A DNA stretch of 64,000 nucleotides from Acidobacteriota bacterium (GTDB lineage: Bacteria; Acidobacteriota; Vicinamibacteria; Vicinamibacterales; UBA2999): the NCBI GenBank assembly GCA_020851565.1, contig JADZCN010000005.1, positions 1 to 64,000 of the forward strand, written 5' to 3'. A program made the translations under genes and the position numbers. The notes under the pieces are model-generated. The model made no database searches, had not been told where the DNA came from, and was given only the letters and a program-made list of their open reading frames with translations. Position 1 is the first letter of the stretch. Each line of letters begins with the position of its first letter. Below are positions 44,706-52,576 of the stretch, in pieces.

Positions 44706-45863
44706 ATGCGAATGATGATGCTGCTGATGGCGCTGCTGCTGGCGGCGCCGGCGTGGGCGAGTCTCGCCCTGACGCTCTGCACGGTGGAGCGGTGCGTGCT
44801 GGCCAGTGACTCGCGCACCTGGGACACGACGGCCGACGTGGCCGGCGGCGACACCGCGCGGAAGGTGGACATCCGCGGGCCGTACGCCTTCGTGATGACC
44901 GGATGGCCGGGCGTGTTCGACGCCTGGCAGCACACCACACCGCGGCCGGGCGAATCCGCGGAGGCGCTCGTGCGGCGCGTCTTGGCCGCCGTGGTGCCCG
45001 ATGACGAGACGCAGGAGGCGGCGCTCGGCATCCTCCGCTTCGGCGAGGCCTACGTGGCCAAGGTGGCGATCGCCACGGATGGCACGCCCACGATCCTGCA
45101 GGAGGCGCGGCCGGCGGCGCCCTTCGCGTTCTCGCTCGGCTGGGACAGCGGCGGCGCCGAGCGCGACGGGCTGATCCAGGTCATTCAGCGGGAGCTGCAG
45201 ACCACGACGCCCACCGAGGGCCGGATGGTGGAGATGGCCACGGGCGTGCTCACGGCCGCGGCGCGGCAATCGGTGAAGGTGGGCGGGCCGTCTCACGTCG
45301 CCATCCTCGACGCGCAGGGCGCCCGCTGGCACGCGTCGCGCGAGGTGCATTGGGACGGCACGAACCTAAAGATCGTCTCAGCCAACCTCACCGCCGACGA
45401 GTCCGGGCTGCGCTTCAGTGTGCCAAGCGGGTTCTCGGATACCACGTCGTACCGGTGGGACGTCACCGACGGGTTTCTCGGGACCAAGGCGCAGTTCAAC
45501 ACCAACCAGTACGACCTGATGCTTCAGGGCTATTACGACGGGGCCACGACGTCGACGGTCCTCAACACGAGCCTCGCGTCCCTCTACGATGCGTCGAGCG
45601 GCGGCAACCAGGCGATCGCCGCCGTCACGGCGACGGCCTACGCGGACTTCGCCGAAGTGGCCATCACGGCCGCGGCGTACACGGGCGATGCCATCACGAC
45701 GCACCAGATCCGCTTGAACGGCGAGTTGCAGCTCGAGAACCAGCTCACCCAGACAACGATCGGGGCCAACGGGGCCGCCTCGGCCCTCACCGCCAACCCG
45801 GTGGGCTACCTGAAGATCAAGATCAACGGGACCTACTACATCATCCCCGTCTACAACCCCTGA
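44706..45863 (+). CDS. Secreted two-part protein: Ntn-hydrolase-like head and beta-rich C-terminal domain
   Basis: 385 residues with a lipobox-free signal peptide (MRMMMLLMALLLAAPAWA, cleavage before SLALT). After it the sequence LALTLCTVERCVLASDSRTW, and AFVMTGWPGVFDAW downstream, resemble Ntn-hydrolase/proteasome-like proteins (LxxxDSR and GxxxD elements). Residues about 225-385 form a beta-rich domain (SGLRFSVPSGFSDTTSYRWD, NPVGYLKIKINGTYYIIPVY) that resembles phage tail-tip or fibre ends. AGGAG lies seven bases before the ATG. An exported enzyme-fibre fusion inside a phage-like element is unusual; its role is unknown. Confidence 0.6.
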   Translation: MRMMMLLMALLLAAPAWASLALTLCTVERCVLASDSRTWDTTADVAGGDTARKVDIRGPYAFVMTGWPGVFDAWQHTTPRPGESAEALVRRVLAAVVPDDETQEAALGILRFGEAYVAKVAIATDGTPTILQEARPAAPFAFSLGWDSGGAERDGLIQVIQRELQTTTPTEGRMVEMATGVLTAAARQSVKVGGPSHVAILDAQGARWHASREVHWDGTNLKIVSANLTADESGLRFSVPSGFSDTTSYRWDVTDGFLGTKAQFNTNQYDLMLQGYYDGATTSTVLNTSLASLYDASSGGNQAIAAVTATAYADFAEVAITAAAYTGDAITTHQIRLNGELQLENQLTQTTIGANGAASALTANPVGYLKIKINGTYYIIPVYNP

Positions 45864-46159
45864 GAGACGCCCCGCGGCCGGCGCATGTCCGGCGTGATGA
45901 CGCCATCCTGCAAGGCGTACTTCAGCGTCGGCTCGGGCACCTTCGTCAGTTCGTAGAGGGTGGCTGCGCTGGCTGGCAAATACGAAGCATGCTTCGCATT
46001 TCCGACCTGAGGATGACTCGCCACGGCCATCAACATCTGCGCGTACCGCGGCGACCGCGTGGTCGCCGCCTGGCCAATCTCCATCACGGCCCGCTCGGCC
46101 CGATCGACGAGCAGCTCGACGTCGCTGACAGGAAGGCCCAGTTGGAAACAAGTTGCCAA
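45851..46159 (-). CDS. Protein related to DUF3102-type mobile-element proteins
   Basis: 102 residues on the minus strand, from a TTG at 46159; the frame continues upstream, so the N-terminus may be longer or the gene truncated. Residues 62-98 (ASYLPASAATLYELTKVPEP, then GVITPDMRRP) match a recurrent segment of plasmid and phage proteins found with DNA methyltransferases. It overlaps the 3' end of the secreted protein gene by 13 bases tail to tail. It is the only gene of the element on this strand. Confidence 0.5.
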   Translation of the reverse strand: MATCFQLGLPVSDVELLVDRAERAVMEIGQAATTRSPRYAQMLMAVASHPQVGNAKHASYLPASAATLYELTKVPEPTLKYALQDGVITPDMRRPRGVSQGL

Positions 46160-46504
46160 GTGGCCTCTCGCGTGGACACCAAGGACGGGAAGCGCTACCC
46201 CGCGTCACGGTGCCAGCCCTCCATCGAGCCTCCAGGCTGGCACCGATGCGCCATCGTCCGACGAGGCAACGACTTCGGGCTGCGACCGCTGGCCTACGAA
46301 GGCCGGTGCTCTATCGCGCGTCGGGAAACTGCTTGACGGCACCACGAGTGCGGGCGTAGAAGGGGAGACGAAAGACGGGGCCGGGCGTGCTGATCACACG
46401 TGGCCGGCCCCTGACCGCGAACCGAGGAACCCGGTTCGACGGCTGCGCGCATTGTAACGCGCACTCCCGCCGATCCCGGTTGCCTCTCGTTCTCTGGAGG
46501 CAGC
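46160..46504. other. Non-coding stretch, 345 bases
   Basis: No convincing gene on either strand; it may include the lost upstream part of the reverse-strand gene at 45851. Near its right end the sequence GCGCATTGTAACGCGC contains another GTAACGC unit like those of the replication gene, followed by the GGAGG of the next gene. Confidence 0.45.
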
Positions 46505-46924
46505 ATGTCCAAGACCACACGACCCGTTCCGCCGGCGGAACCCCCGCCGTTCGTCAGCAGCGCAGACCTCCCGACCGTCCTCGTCGTGACCCCGATTCGT
46601 TCCCGTATCGAGAAGATGCAGACGGCCCTCGTGAGCGCGCTCGGCAACATCCAGACGGCGCTGTGGCTGGCCGCGGCCGACGACGACGCGCTCCACCAGG
46701 CGTACAACACGCAGTTCAGCGTCGACGGGCAGGAGCACCTGACGGTGGGCCTGGCGCGCCTGGCCGAAGCCCTGGAGGAGCTGTATTGGCTGCAGCGGCT
46801 CCCCGATCACGTCCAGGAGCTCGTGGCGCCTGACGATGACGAGGAGGACGCCCTCACCGCGGCCGGCCAACCCTCGCGCCCACCGTCCGACCCCGACACG
46901 TCCGTCGCGGGAGGTGTCCAGTGA
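46505..46924 (+). CDS. Acidic helical protein of unknown function
   Basis: 139 residues. TCTGGAGGCAGC provides a good ribosome site. A central helical region (RSRIEKMQTALVSALGNIQT, LAEALEELYWLQRLPDHVQE) sits between Pro-rich tails. No motif recognised. Stop overlaps the next gene by GTGA. Confidence 0.6.
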   Translation: MSKTTRPVPPAEPPPFVSSADLPTVLVVTPIRSRIEKMQTALVSALGNIQTALWLAAADDDALHQAYNTQFSVDGQEHLTVGLARLAEALEELYWLQRLPDHVQELVAPDDDEEDALTAAGQPSRPPSDPDTSVAGGVQ

Positions 46925-47109
46925 GCGCGCCGACGCGTCGAGACGCGAAGGTGCATCGCGTCACCCTCGCCCCGCGCGAGTACACCTTGCTCGTCGCGTA
47001 CCGCGCACTGCCACGGTTCGCCGCGACGGCGGTCCGCGAGATTGTGTTTCGGTGGGCGAAGGCAGGCGCGCGATGGAAGACCACCACGAGACGGGACCGG
47101 GCCTCCTGA
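46921..47109 (+). CDS. Small basic protein
   Basis: 62 residues from a GTG that overlaps the previous stop. KVHRVTLAPREYTLLVAYRA could be a strand followed by a helix of a small DNA-binding protein. Last gene before the right end of the element. Confidence 0.5.
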   Translation: MSAPTRRDAKVHRVTLAPREYTLLVAYRALPRFAATAVREIVFRWAKAGARWKTTTRRDRAS

Positions 47110-47176
47110 GGCCGTAACCACCACCGAGGGCGCGCCGACAGGCCGAGGGCCGGGCGCGCCCGTGGGCTGTACGGGC

Positions 47177-47197
47177 GTGGTAGCTATGCGGTAGCTA
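47177..47197. promoter_or_regulatory. Right-end repeats GTGGTAGCTA-T-GCGGTAGCTA
   Basis: A tandem pair matching the left-end pair at 38631-38651 except for one base (GCGG for GTGG). It lies 65 bases inside the tRNA-proximal att site. Identical arm sites at both ends support use by the integrase or Xis. Confidence 0.65.
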
Positions 47198-47262
47198 GAT
47201 TCAGACCCCGATCCGGGCCGTCGAATCCGGTGGCTGTAAGTGCTTGGTTGTGAAGGGGTTAC

Positions 47263-47309
47263 TGGTGAGCCCGGAAGGAATCGAACCTTCAACCAACAGA
47301 TTAAGAGTC
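47263..47309. repeat. Attachment site within tRNA-Lys
   Basis: The 47-base direct repeat partner of 38478-38524. It covers the acceptor 3' strand, T arm, variable loop and half the anticodon arm of the tRNA, the usual crossover segment for tRNA-targeting tyrosine integrases. Confidence 0.93.
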
Positions 47310-47338
47310 TGCTGCTCTGCCAGTTGAGCTACGGGCCC
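47263..47338 (-). tRNA. tRNA-Lys(CTT)
   Basis: 76 bases including an encoded CCA. Acceptor 5' GGGCCCG pairs with CGGGCTC (one G-U). Anticodon stem GCAGA/TCTGT closes the loop CTCTTAA, so the anticodon is CTT (Lys, codon AAG). T arm GAAGGTTCGATTCCTTC is standard. The element lies on its 3' side and has rebuilt a functional 3' end. Confidence 0.97.
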
Positions 47339-47746
47339 ACTCGGGTCGCATCCGGCCAGGTACACCGGAGAACCGCGCGGGTCGCGCACGGCGGGCGCCG
47401 CGACGCGACTGGCAAAACAAAACTATAGCACCCGGATGCGCCGATCGGCAACGGAGACCTGAGGGCCGCCTGGCCGATGACCCACGCGTGAGTCACGCGC
47501 GGCCGCCCGTGCCAGCACACACGTCGCGTGGGGCACGGGCCAGCCGCCCGCCACGCCCTTGCGAGCTCGGCGGTCCAGCGGCAGCACGCAGCCGGAATCG
47601 AAGGCGCACCTGCCGCGTGGGGTGACGCAGTGGGGCCCCACGCCTCCAGCGGATAGAGGTCGGACGACGGCCGGAGATGACGGATGCCCGCCGGGGGAGC
47701 GGGCGGGGTGGGCGGCTGGCCCTGCCCCGCGCGTGGGGCACGGGTA
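47339..47746. other. Intergenic region between tRNA-Lys and hemH
   Basis: 408 bases without a gene. It holds the tRNA promoter and, beyond that, the hemH trailer, where GGGCCAGCCGCCC (47537-47549) is inverted at 47710-47722 and GCGTGGGGCACGGG is repeated directly (47526 and 47731). A T-poor end gives no clear intrinsic terminator. Confidence 0.5.
47422..47451 (-). promoter_or_regulatory. Promoter for tRNA-Lys
   Basis: On the minus strand TTGCCG (47446-47451) and TATAGT (47422-47427) are 18 bases apart, close to the -35/-10 consensus. Transcription would start near 47415, about 75 bases before the tRNA. Confidence 0.6.
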
Positions 47747-48697
47747 CTACGCCGCGCGCAGGATCTGCCTCGCCAGCGCCTCCAGGAAGCTCGCCGAGTC
47801 GTTCAGGCACGGCAGGTGCAGCGATTCGATCTCCGGATGCCCCGCCAGCGCCACACGCCCCTCGAGCTCGCTCTCGGCGTTGTCCGCGAGGAACCCGTAC
47901 GGGAAGTACACGACGCGCGAGAAGCCCGCGTCCGCGACCCGCGCAAGCGCCTCCTCGATGGGCGGGTCCGTCCACTTCCCACCGCGCGTGTGGTTCAACC
48001 ACCCGTTCACCACCATCCCGAAGTGACCCTCGAGCCGCACGGTGATCGCCGCACAAAGCGCCTCCGTGGCCTCGAGCCCCGTGTCGATGGGCTTCGGCGG
48101 GTTGATTACCGTGCCATGCGCCGCCAGCACCAGCGCCACGTCCTCGCCGCGCCAGAGGTCGCCCTCGCCGGCATGATCGAGGACGTGCGCGGCCGACAGG
48201 TCCGCCAGCAGCTCCACGTCCAGCGCGCCCAGCACGCGCACGGCATGCGCGCGCGCGACCGCCGCCTGGAAGGCCGCCGCCGTGTCGCGCGAGAGCGCGT
48301 GCGTGAAGGCTGAGTCGGCCGCGTACATCGGCACGACCCAGACGGGCTCGTGCTCGGGAATCCGCGTCAGCACGTCGCCCAGCAGCGGCTTCCGGAACTC
48401 GTAGGCCACGTGCACCTGCCACGGGCGGCCTTCGTCCGCCGCCGCGAGTGCTGCCTCCAGGCGCCGCGCCTGGCTGGCCGTGATGGGCTCCAGCGGCGAG
48501 GCATAGCGGTTCTCGGTCCACGACTTCTGCCGCCCGCGCGCGCGCGCCAGCGCAATCACCGGCAGCAGCGGCCGCGGAATGGGCGCCACCGTGCGGGTGA
48601 GCCCCAGCAGGATGCGCCACGAGTAGACCAGCTGCTCGCCAAAGGCTGGCGTCGGCGGCTCGCCGTAGGTCACGAGCACTACATGTCGTCGGTCCAT
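47747..48697 (-). CDS. hemH: Ferrochelatase
   Basis: 316 residues. Inserts Fe2+ into protoporphyrin IX, the last step of heme synthesis. The catalytic His is in ALVLAAHGT, and the acidic metal/porphyrin segment FLADNAESELEGR is conserved. Last gene of the heme operon; separated from hemG by 45 bases that contain a palindrome. Start at 48697 (MDRRHVVLVTYGEPPTP). Confidence 0.95.
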   Translation of the reverse strand: MDRRHVVLVTYGEPPTPAFGEQLVYSWRILLGLTRTVAPIPRPLLPVIALARARGRQKSWTENRYASPLEPITASQARRLEAALAAADEGRPWQVHVAYEFRKPLLGDVLTRIPEHEPVWVVPMYAADSAFTHALSRDTAAAFQAAVARAHAVRVLGALDVELLADLSAAHVLDHAGEGDLWRGEDVALVLAAHGTVINPPKPIDTGLEATEALCAAITVRLEGHFGMVVNGWLNHTRGGKWTDPPIEEALARVADAGFSRVVYFPYGFLADNAESELEGRVALAGHPEIESLHLPCLNDSASFLEALARQILRAA

Positions 48698-48709
48698 CGT
48701 CGTTCTCGA

Positions 48710-48731
48710 CGCCGGGACTGAAGTCCCGGCG
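48710..48731. repeat. Palindrome CGCCGGGACT-GA-AGTCCCGGCG
   Basis: Ten-base perfect arms around GA, between hemG and hemH. Palindromes of this sequence type are, to my memory, dispersed in Acidobacteria genomes. In the transcript it forms a strong hairpin 13 bases before the hemH ATG and could reduce hemH expression relative to hemG. Confidence 0.7.
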
Positions 48732-48742
48732 CTCCGTACTGT

Positions 48743-50131
48743 CTAGGCGGCAGGCTGGCGCTCGTCGCCCCACAACTGCTGCGCGAGCTGCCGCGCCATC
48801 AGCCGGCCGCTCTTCACGGCGTGGTTGAACGACACGCCGTCGTACGATGTGCCGCACACCGCGAGGCCGGGGTGCAGCCGCAAGCGATCCATGATCGACG
48901 CGCGGCGCTCCTGGTGGCCCACCGTGTACTGTGCGATGGCGCCCGGCCACGTGAAGACCGACACGTGTCGCGGCACCGCGGTGACGCCCATCACGCGCGA
49001 CAGCTCCTGCCGCGCCGCGTCCACCTTGCCCGCATCCGACGTCCCGACGATGTCGGGGCGGCGCGAGCCGCCGAGCATCACGCGAAGCAGCGCCTTGCCC
49101 TCCGGCGCGCGCCCGGGGAAGAGCGACGACTCCCACACCACGCCGAGCGTGGCCATCTCCTCCGGCCGCGTGACGAGATACCCGTATCCGTCCAGCGCGC
49201 GCGGCACGTCTGACACGTCGTAGCCGAGGGCGACCACCGCGATGCCCGCGTAGCCCACGCCTTCGAGCGACGAGGCCAGCACAGGGTCCAGGTCCCTCAG
49301 CATCGGCGCCGCACCCCGCGCGGCCACGGTGAGCACCACGTGATCCGCCTCGACCGTGTCGCCGCCGTTGACGATGAGACGCCATCCGGAGCCCGCGCGT
49401 TCGATGGATCGCACGGGGGCTGTCACACGCACCGCCTCGCCGAGCCGCGCGGCCAGCTCGCCCGTCAGCGTGCCCATCCCCTCGTCGAAGCTGAGCAGCT
49501 TCGACGGCCCCTGGCCCTTGCTCCGCCGCGCGAACATCGCCTTGACCAGGCTCCCGTGATCGCGCTCCATCTCGGTCATCATCGGGAACTGCGCGCTCAC
49601 CGAGAGCCGACGGCTGTCGCCCGCCGAGATACCCGAGACCGCCGCGTCCACGAGCATCTCCGCTGCCTCGGCGCCGATGCGCCGCGTGGCGAATTCGTGG
49701 ATCGTCTCCTCCACGCCCGCAGGCGGTCCGGGGGCGAACGGCTCGTACATGAGGCGCAGCTTGGCGCGCCACGACAGTGCCGGTGTCGTGATCAGCGTCG
49801 CAGGACCGTCCGGCACCTGGCAGAGCTTCCCGCCGCGCAGGATGAACCGGCGCTTCGCCTCCGGGCGCGCCTCCACGAGCCTCGGGCCCAGCCCCAGCGA
49901 TTCGATGAGCGCCATCACCTGCGGCTCCCGGTTCAGGAAGCCGTTCGGGCCGGCCTCGACGAGGAAGCCGTCCACGCGCGTCGAGTGCGCGTGACCGCCG
50001 ATTCGCGGCGCCGCTTCCAGCACCGTCAGCGAGAGCGGCGCGCCCGCCCGGCGGGCGTCCTCCTGGAGCGTGTAGGCCAGCGACAACCCCGTGACGCCGG
50101 CGCCGACCACGACGATGCGCGGGGGAGTCAT
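48743..50131 (-). CDS. hemG: Protoporphyrinogen oxidase, HemY type
   Basis: 462 residues. N-terminal FAD motif VVVGAGVTGLSLAYTL (GxGxxG), then VLEAAPRIGGHAHS and the substrate-domain landmark VEAGPNGFLNREP; the C-terminal FAD clamp reads GLAVCGTSYDGVSFNHA. Converts protoporphyrinogen IX to protoporphyrin IX (or coproporphyrinogen III in the other branch; the presence of hemN and hemH downstream favours the classic route). Start overlaps the hemN stop (ATGA). Confidence 0.93.
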   Translation of the reverse strand: MTPPRIVVVGAGVTGLSLAYTLQEDARRAGAPLSLTVLEAAPRIGGHAHSTRVDGFLVEAGPNGFLNREPQVMALIESLGLGPRLVEARPEAKRRFILRGGKLCQVPDGPATLITTPALSWRAKLRLMYEPFAPGPPAGVEETIHEFATRRIGAEAAEMLVDAAVSGISAGDSRRLSVSAQFPMMTEMERDHGSLVKAMFARRSKGQGPSKLLSFDEGMGTLTGELAARLGEAVRVTAPVRSIERAGSGWRLIVNGGDTVEADHVVLTVAARGAAPMLRDLDPVLASSLEGVGYAGIAVVALGYDVSDVPRALDGYGYLVTRPEEMATLGVVWESSLFPGRAPEGKALLRVMLGGSRRPDIVGTSDAGKVDAARQELSRVMGVTAVPRHVSVFTWPGAIAQYTVGHQERRASIMDRLRLHPGLAVCGTSYDGVSFNHAVKSGRLMARQLAQQLWGDERQPAA

Positions 50132-51531
50132 ACGGTCCGGCTGAAGACCGGCTTGCTGCCCGACGTGCGAGCCTGCAGGTAGCGGTCGAACACCATGCAG
50201 ACGTTGCGCACGAACATGCGGCCGAGCGGGGTGACGTCAATCGCCTCCGCGGTCACGGTCACCAGGCCGTCGGCCGCCGGCGACCCCGGCGCGGCCAGCT
50301 CCGCCAGCTCGCGCGCGAAGTACTCCGCGAACACGATGCCGAAGCGCCGCTCTACCTCACGGATGTCGAGGTGCCCGTTGCACATCAACTCGGTGATCAC
50401 ATGGCGGCGGACTCTGTCGTCCGCATCCAGCGCGTAGCCGCGCTCGACAGGGAAGCGGCCGGCATCCAGTGCCGCGTAGTACTCGTTCAGCTTCTTCGTG
50501 TTCTGGACGAAGGTGCCCTGCACGTCGCCGATGCCCGAGATGCCCAGGGCCACCATGTCGCGCGCCGACTGCACGGTGTAGCCCATGAAGTTGCGGTGCA
50601 GTGTCCGCGCCTCCAGCGCACGCGCGAGCTCGTCCTCCGGCAGCGCGAAGTGGTCCATGCCAATCTGGCGGTAGCCCGCGGCGCCGAAGGCGTCCTGCGC
50701 CAGCGCCAGCAGTGCGATCTTGAGGTCCGCGCCCGGGAGCCCTTCTTCCGGCAGGCGTTTCATGTGCGCCTTCATCCACGGCACGAACGCGAACGAGTAG
50801 ACGGCCACGCGCTCGGGCCGGAGCGTGATGACCTGCTCCAGCGTGCGCGCGAAGCCGTCGGTGGTCTGGTAGGGCAGGCCGTAGATGAGGTCGATGTTGA
50901 CGGAGCGGAAGCCGAGCGCGCGGGCGTGATCCACCAGGCTCTTCGTCAGCTCGTAGCTCTGGATGCGGTTGACGGCCTCCTGCACCTCGGGCGCGAAGTC
51001 CTGCACGCCCATGGAGAGGCGGTTGAAGCCGAGCCGCCGGAGCGTGGAGAGCTGCCCGGGCGAGGTGACGCGCGGGTCGATCTCGACGCCGATCTCCGCG
51101 TCCGGCGTGAAGGTGAAGTGACGCGTGAGCCGGGCGAAGACGCGCTCCAGCTCAGCCGCCGTGTAGTAGGTGGGCGTCCCACCGCCCCAGTGGAGCTGCG
51201 AGATGGTCCGGCGATGGGGCAGGTGCGCGGCCAGCAGGTCGATCTCGCGATCCAGGTAGTCCAGATACCTGTCCGTGACGTCGCGGTGCTTCGTGATGAC
51301 CACGTTGCAGCCGCAGTAGGCGCAGCGCTCCTCGCAGAAGGGCAGGTGCACGTACACCGAGAGCGGCTCGTCCGGAAAGGCGTCCGCGCGCGCGAGGCTC
51401 TCCACGTAGACGGCGTCGTTCACGCCCTCGTGGAACTCGACGGCCGTCGGGTAGGAGGTATACCGAGGGCCGGGCCGGTCGTACCGGGCCAGCAGGTCGG
51501 CCATCGATGCACGGGTGTCTACGCCTGGCAT
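50128..51531 (-). CDS. hemN: Oxygen-independent coproporphyrinogen III oxidase
   Basis: 467 residues, radical SAM enzyme with CEERCAYCGC, the 4Fe-4S CxxxCxxC plus the extra Cys typical of true HemN, and the HLPFCEERC start segment. Length and HLDIREVERRFGI-type C-terminal domain favour HemN over the shorter HemW chaperone. It works anaerobically. Start at 51531, 13 bases after hemE; a later ATG (MADLLARYD) is a possible alternative. Confidence 0.95.
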   Translation of the reverse strand: MPGVDTRASMADLLARYDRPGPRYTSYPTAVEFHEGVNDAVYVESLARADAFPDEPLSVYVHLPFCEERCAYCGCNVVITKHRDVTDRYLDYLDREIDLLAAHLPHRRTISQLHWGGGTPTYYTAAELERVFARLTRHFTFTPDAEIGVEIDPRVTSPGQLSTLRRLGFNRLSMGVQDFAPEVQEAVNRIQSYELTKSLVDHARALGFRSVNIDLIYGLPYQTTDGFARTLEQVITLRPERVAVYSFAFVPWMKAHMKRLPEEGLPGADLKIALLALAQDAFGAAGYRQIGMDHFALPEDELARALEARTLHRNFMGYTVQSARDMVALGISGIGDVQGTFVQNTKKLNEYYAALDAGRFPVERGYALDADDRVRRHVITELMCNGHLDIREVERRFGIVFAEYFARELAELAAPGSPAADGLVTVTAEAIDVTPLGRMFVRNVCMVFDRYLQARTSGSKPVFSRTV

Positions 51532-51544
51532 GGTGCGCGGCGCC

Positions 51545-52576
51545 CTACGCGGCGTCCCTCCGGGCGGTGGCCTGCACGGCCGCCACCAGCGCCTCGACGC
51601 TGGCAATGGGCGTGTCGGGCAGGATGCCGTGACCAAGGTTCATGATGTGACCCGGCCGGCCGGCAACCCGCGCCAGCACGTCGTTGGCCAGCTTCGTCAC
51701 CTCAGCGGGTTCGGCGAAGAGCGCGTGCGGATCGAGATTGCCCTGCAGCGCGATGGCCGGCCCCACGCGCACGGCCGCCACGTCCAGCGGCGTGCGCCAG
51801 CAGAGGCCGAGCACGTCGGCGCCGGAGGTGGCCGCATCCTCCAGCAGGTGCGGCCCGCCGTTGACGAAGTAGATGATCGGCGCCCCGAGATCGGCGACGC
51901 CGTCCACGATGGCGCGCACCCAGCGGAGCGCGAAACTCTCGTACTGCATCGGCGCCAGCAGTCCTGCCCACGAGTCGAAAATCTGCACGGCCTGCGCGCC
52001 GGCGGCAATCTGCAGGCGCAGGTAGTCGATCATGGCCGCGGTCAGCTTCTCCAGCAGGTGCGCCAGCGTCGCCGGCTCGCGGTAGAGCATCGTCTTCACC
52101 GCGCCGAAGCCTTCCTTGCCTTCGCCCTGCACCAGGTAGGCGGCCAGGGTGAAGGGTGCGCCGCAGAAGCCGATGACGGGCGTCCGGCCGTCCAGCTCGC
52201 GCCGGAGCAGGCGCACGGCCTCACCGACGAAAGGCACGGCTTCCGCTGCCGGCCGGGACTCGAGCGCGTCCACCTGCGCGCGCGTGCGCACGGGTTCGGC
52301 CAGCTTCGGACCGGGATTGAAGGTCATCTTCACGCCCAGCGCCTCGAGCGGCAGCAGGATGTCGGAGAAGATGATCGACGCGTCCAGTGGGAAGCGGCGG
52401 AGCGGCTGCAGCGAGGCTTCGACAGCCAGCTCCGGCGTCTTGCAGAGGGTGAGGAAATCCACCTTCTGCCGCAGCTCGCGGTACTCGGGCAGGTAGCGGC
52501 CAGCCTGCCGCATGATCCACAGCGGTGTGCGGTCCACCGGCTCACGTCGGCACGCCTTCAGGAAGCGATCGGTCAT
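51545..52576 (-). CDS. hemE: Uroporphyrinogen decarboxylase
   Basis: 343 residues. Signature RTPLWIMRQAGRYLPEYR at residues 17-34, and the active-site segment IIFSDILLPLEALG. Removes four acetate carboxyls from uroporphyrinogen III. Start overlaps the hemL stop (ATGA). Confidence 0.97.
   Translation of the reverse strand: MTDRFLKACRREPVDRTPLWIMRQAGRYLPEYRELRQKVDFLTLCKTPELAVEASLQPLRRFPLDASIIFSDILLPLEALGVKMTFNPGPKLAEPVRTRAQVDALESRPAAEAVPFVGEAVRLLRRELDGRTPVIGFCGAPFTLAAYLVQGEGKEGFGAVKTMLYREPATLAHLLEKLTAAMIDYLRLQIAAGAQAVQIFDSWAGLLAPMQYESFALRWVRAIVDGVADLGAPIIYFVNGGPHLLEDAATSGADVLGLCWRTPLDVAAVRVGPAIALQGNLDPHALFAEPAEVTKLANDVLARVAGRPGHIMNLGHGILPDTPIASVEALVAAVQATARRDAA

Larger units (their letters stand above)
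38478..47309. mobile_element. 8.8-kb integrative element in tRNA-Lys encoding an HK97-fold capsid
   Basis: Bounded by 47-base direct repeats, the right one within intact tRNA-Lys(CTT). Contents in order: tyrosine integrase, unknown basic protein, AlpA/Xis-like protein, replication protein with internal iterons, several small zinc-ribbon or coupled proteins, P27-like small terminase, RHH-like protein, HK97 major capsid protein, secreted two-part protein, one reverse-strand gene and two small genes. All but one gene are on the plus strand and mostly overlap by one to four bases. No portal, large terminase, protease or tail genes are seen. Confidence 0.85.

Noticed and set aside
45378..46208. 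Long minus frame over the secreted two-part protein
   Set aside because: Shadow of the plus-strand gene; only the separate frame at 45851-46159 has family similarity.
50128..51531. HemW (heme chaperone) instead of HemN
   Set aside because: Length of 467 residues, the CGC after the CxxxCxxC cluster and the operon context fit HemN.
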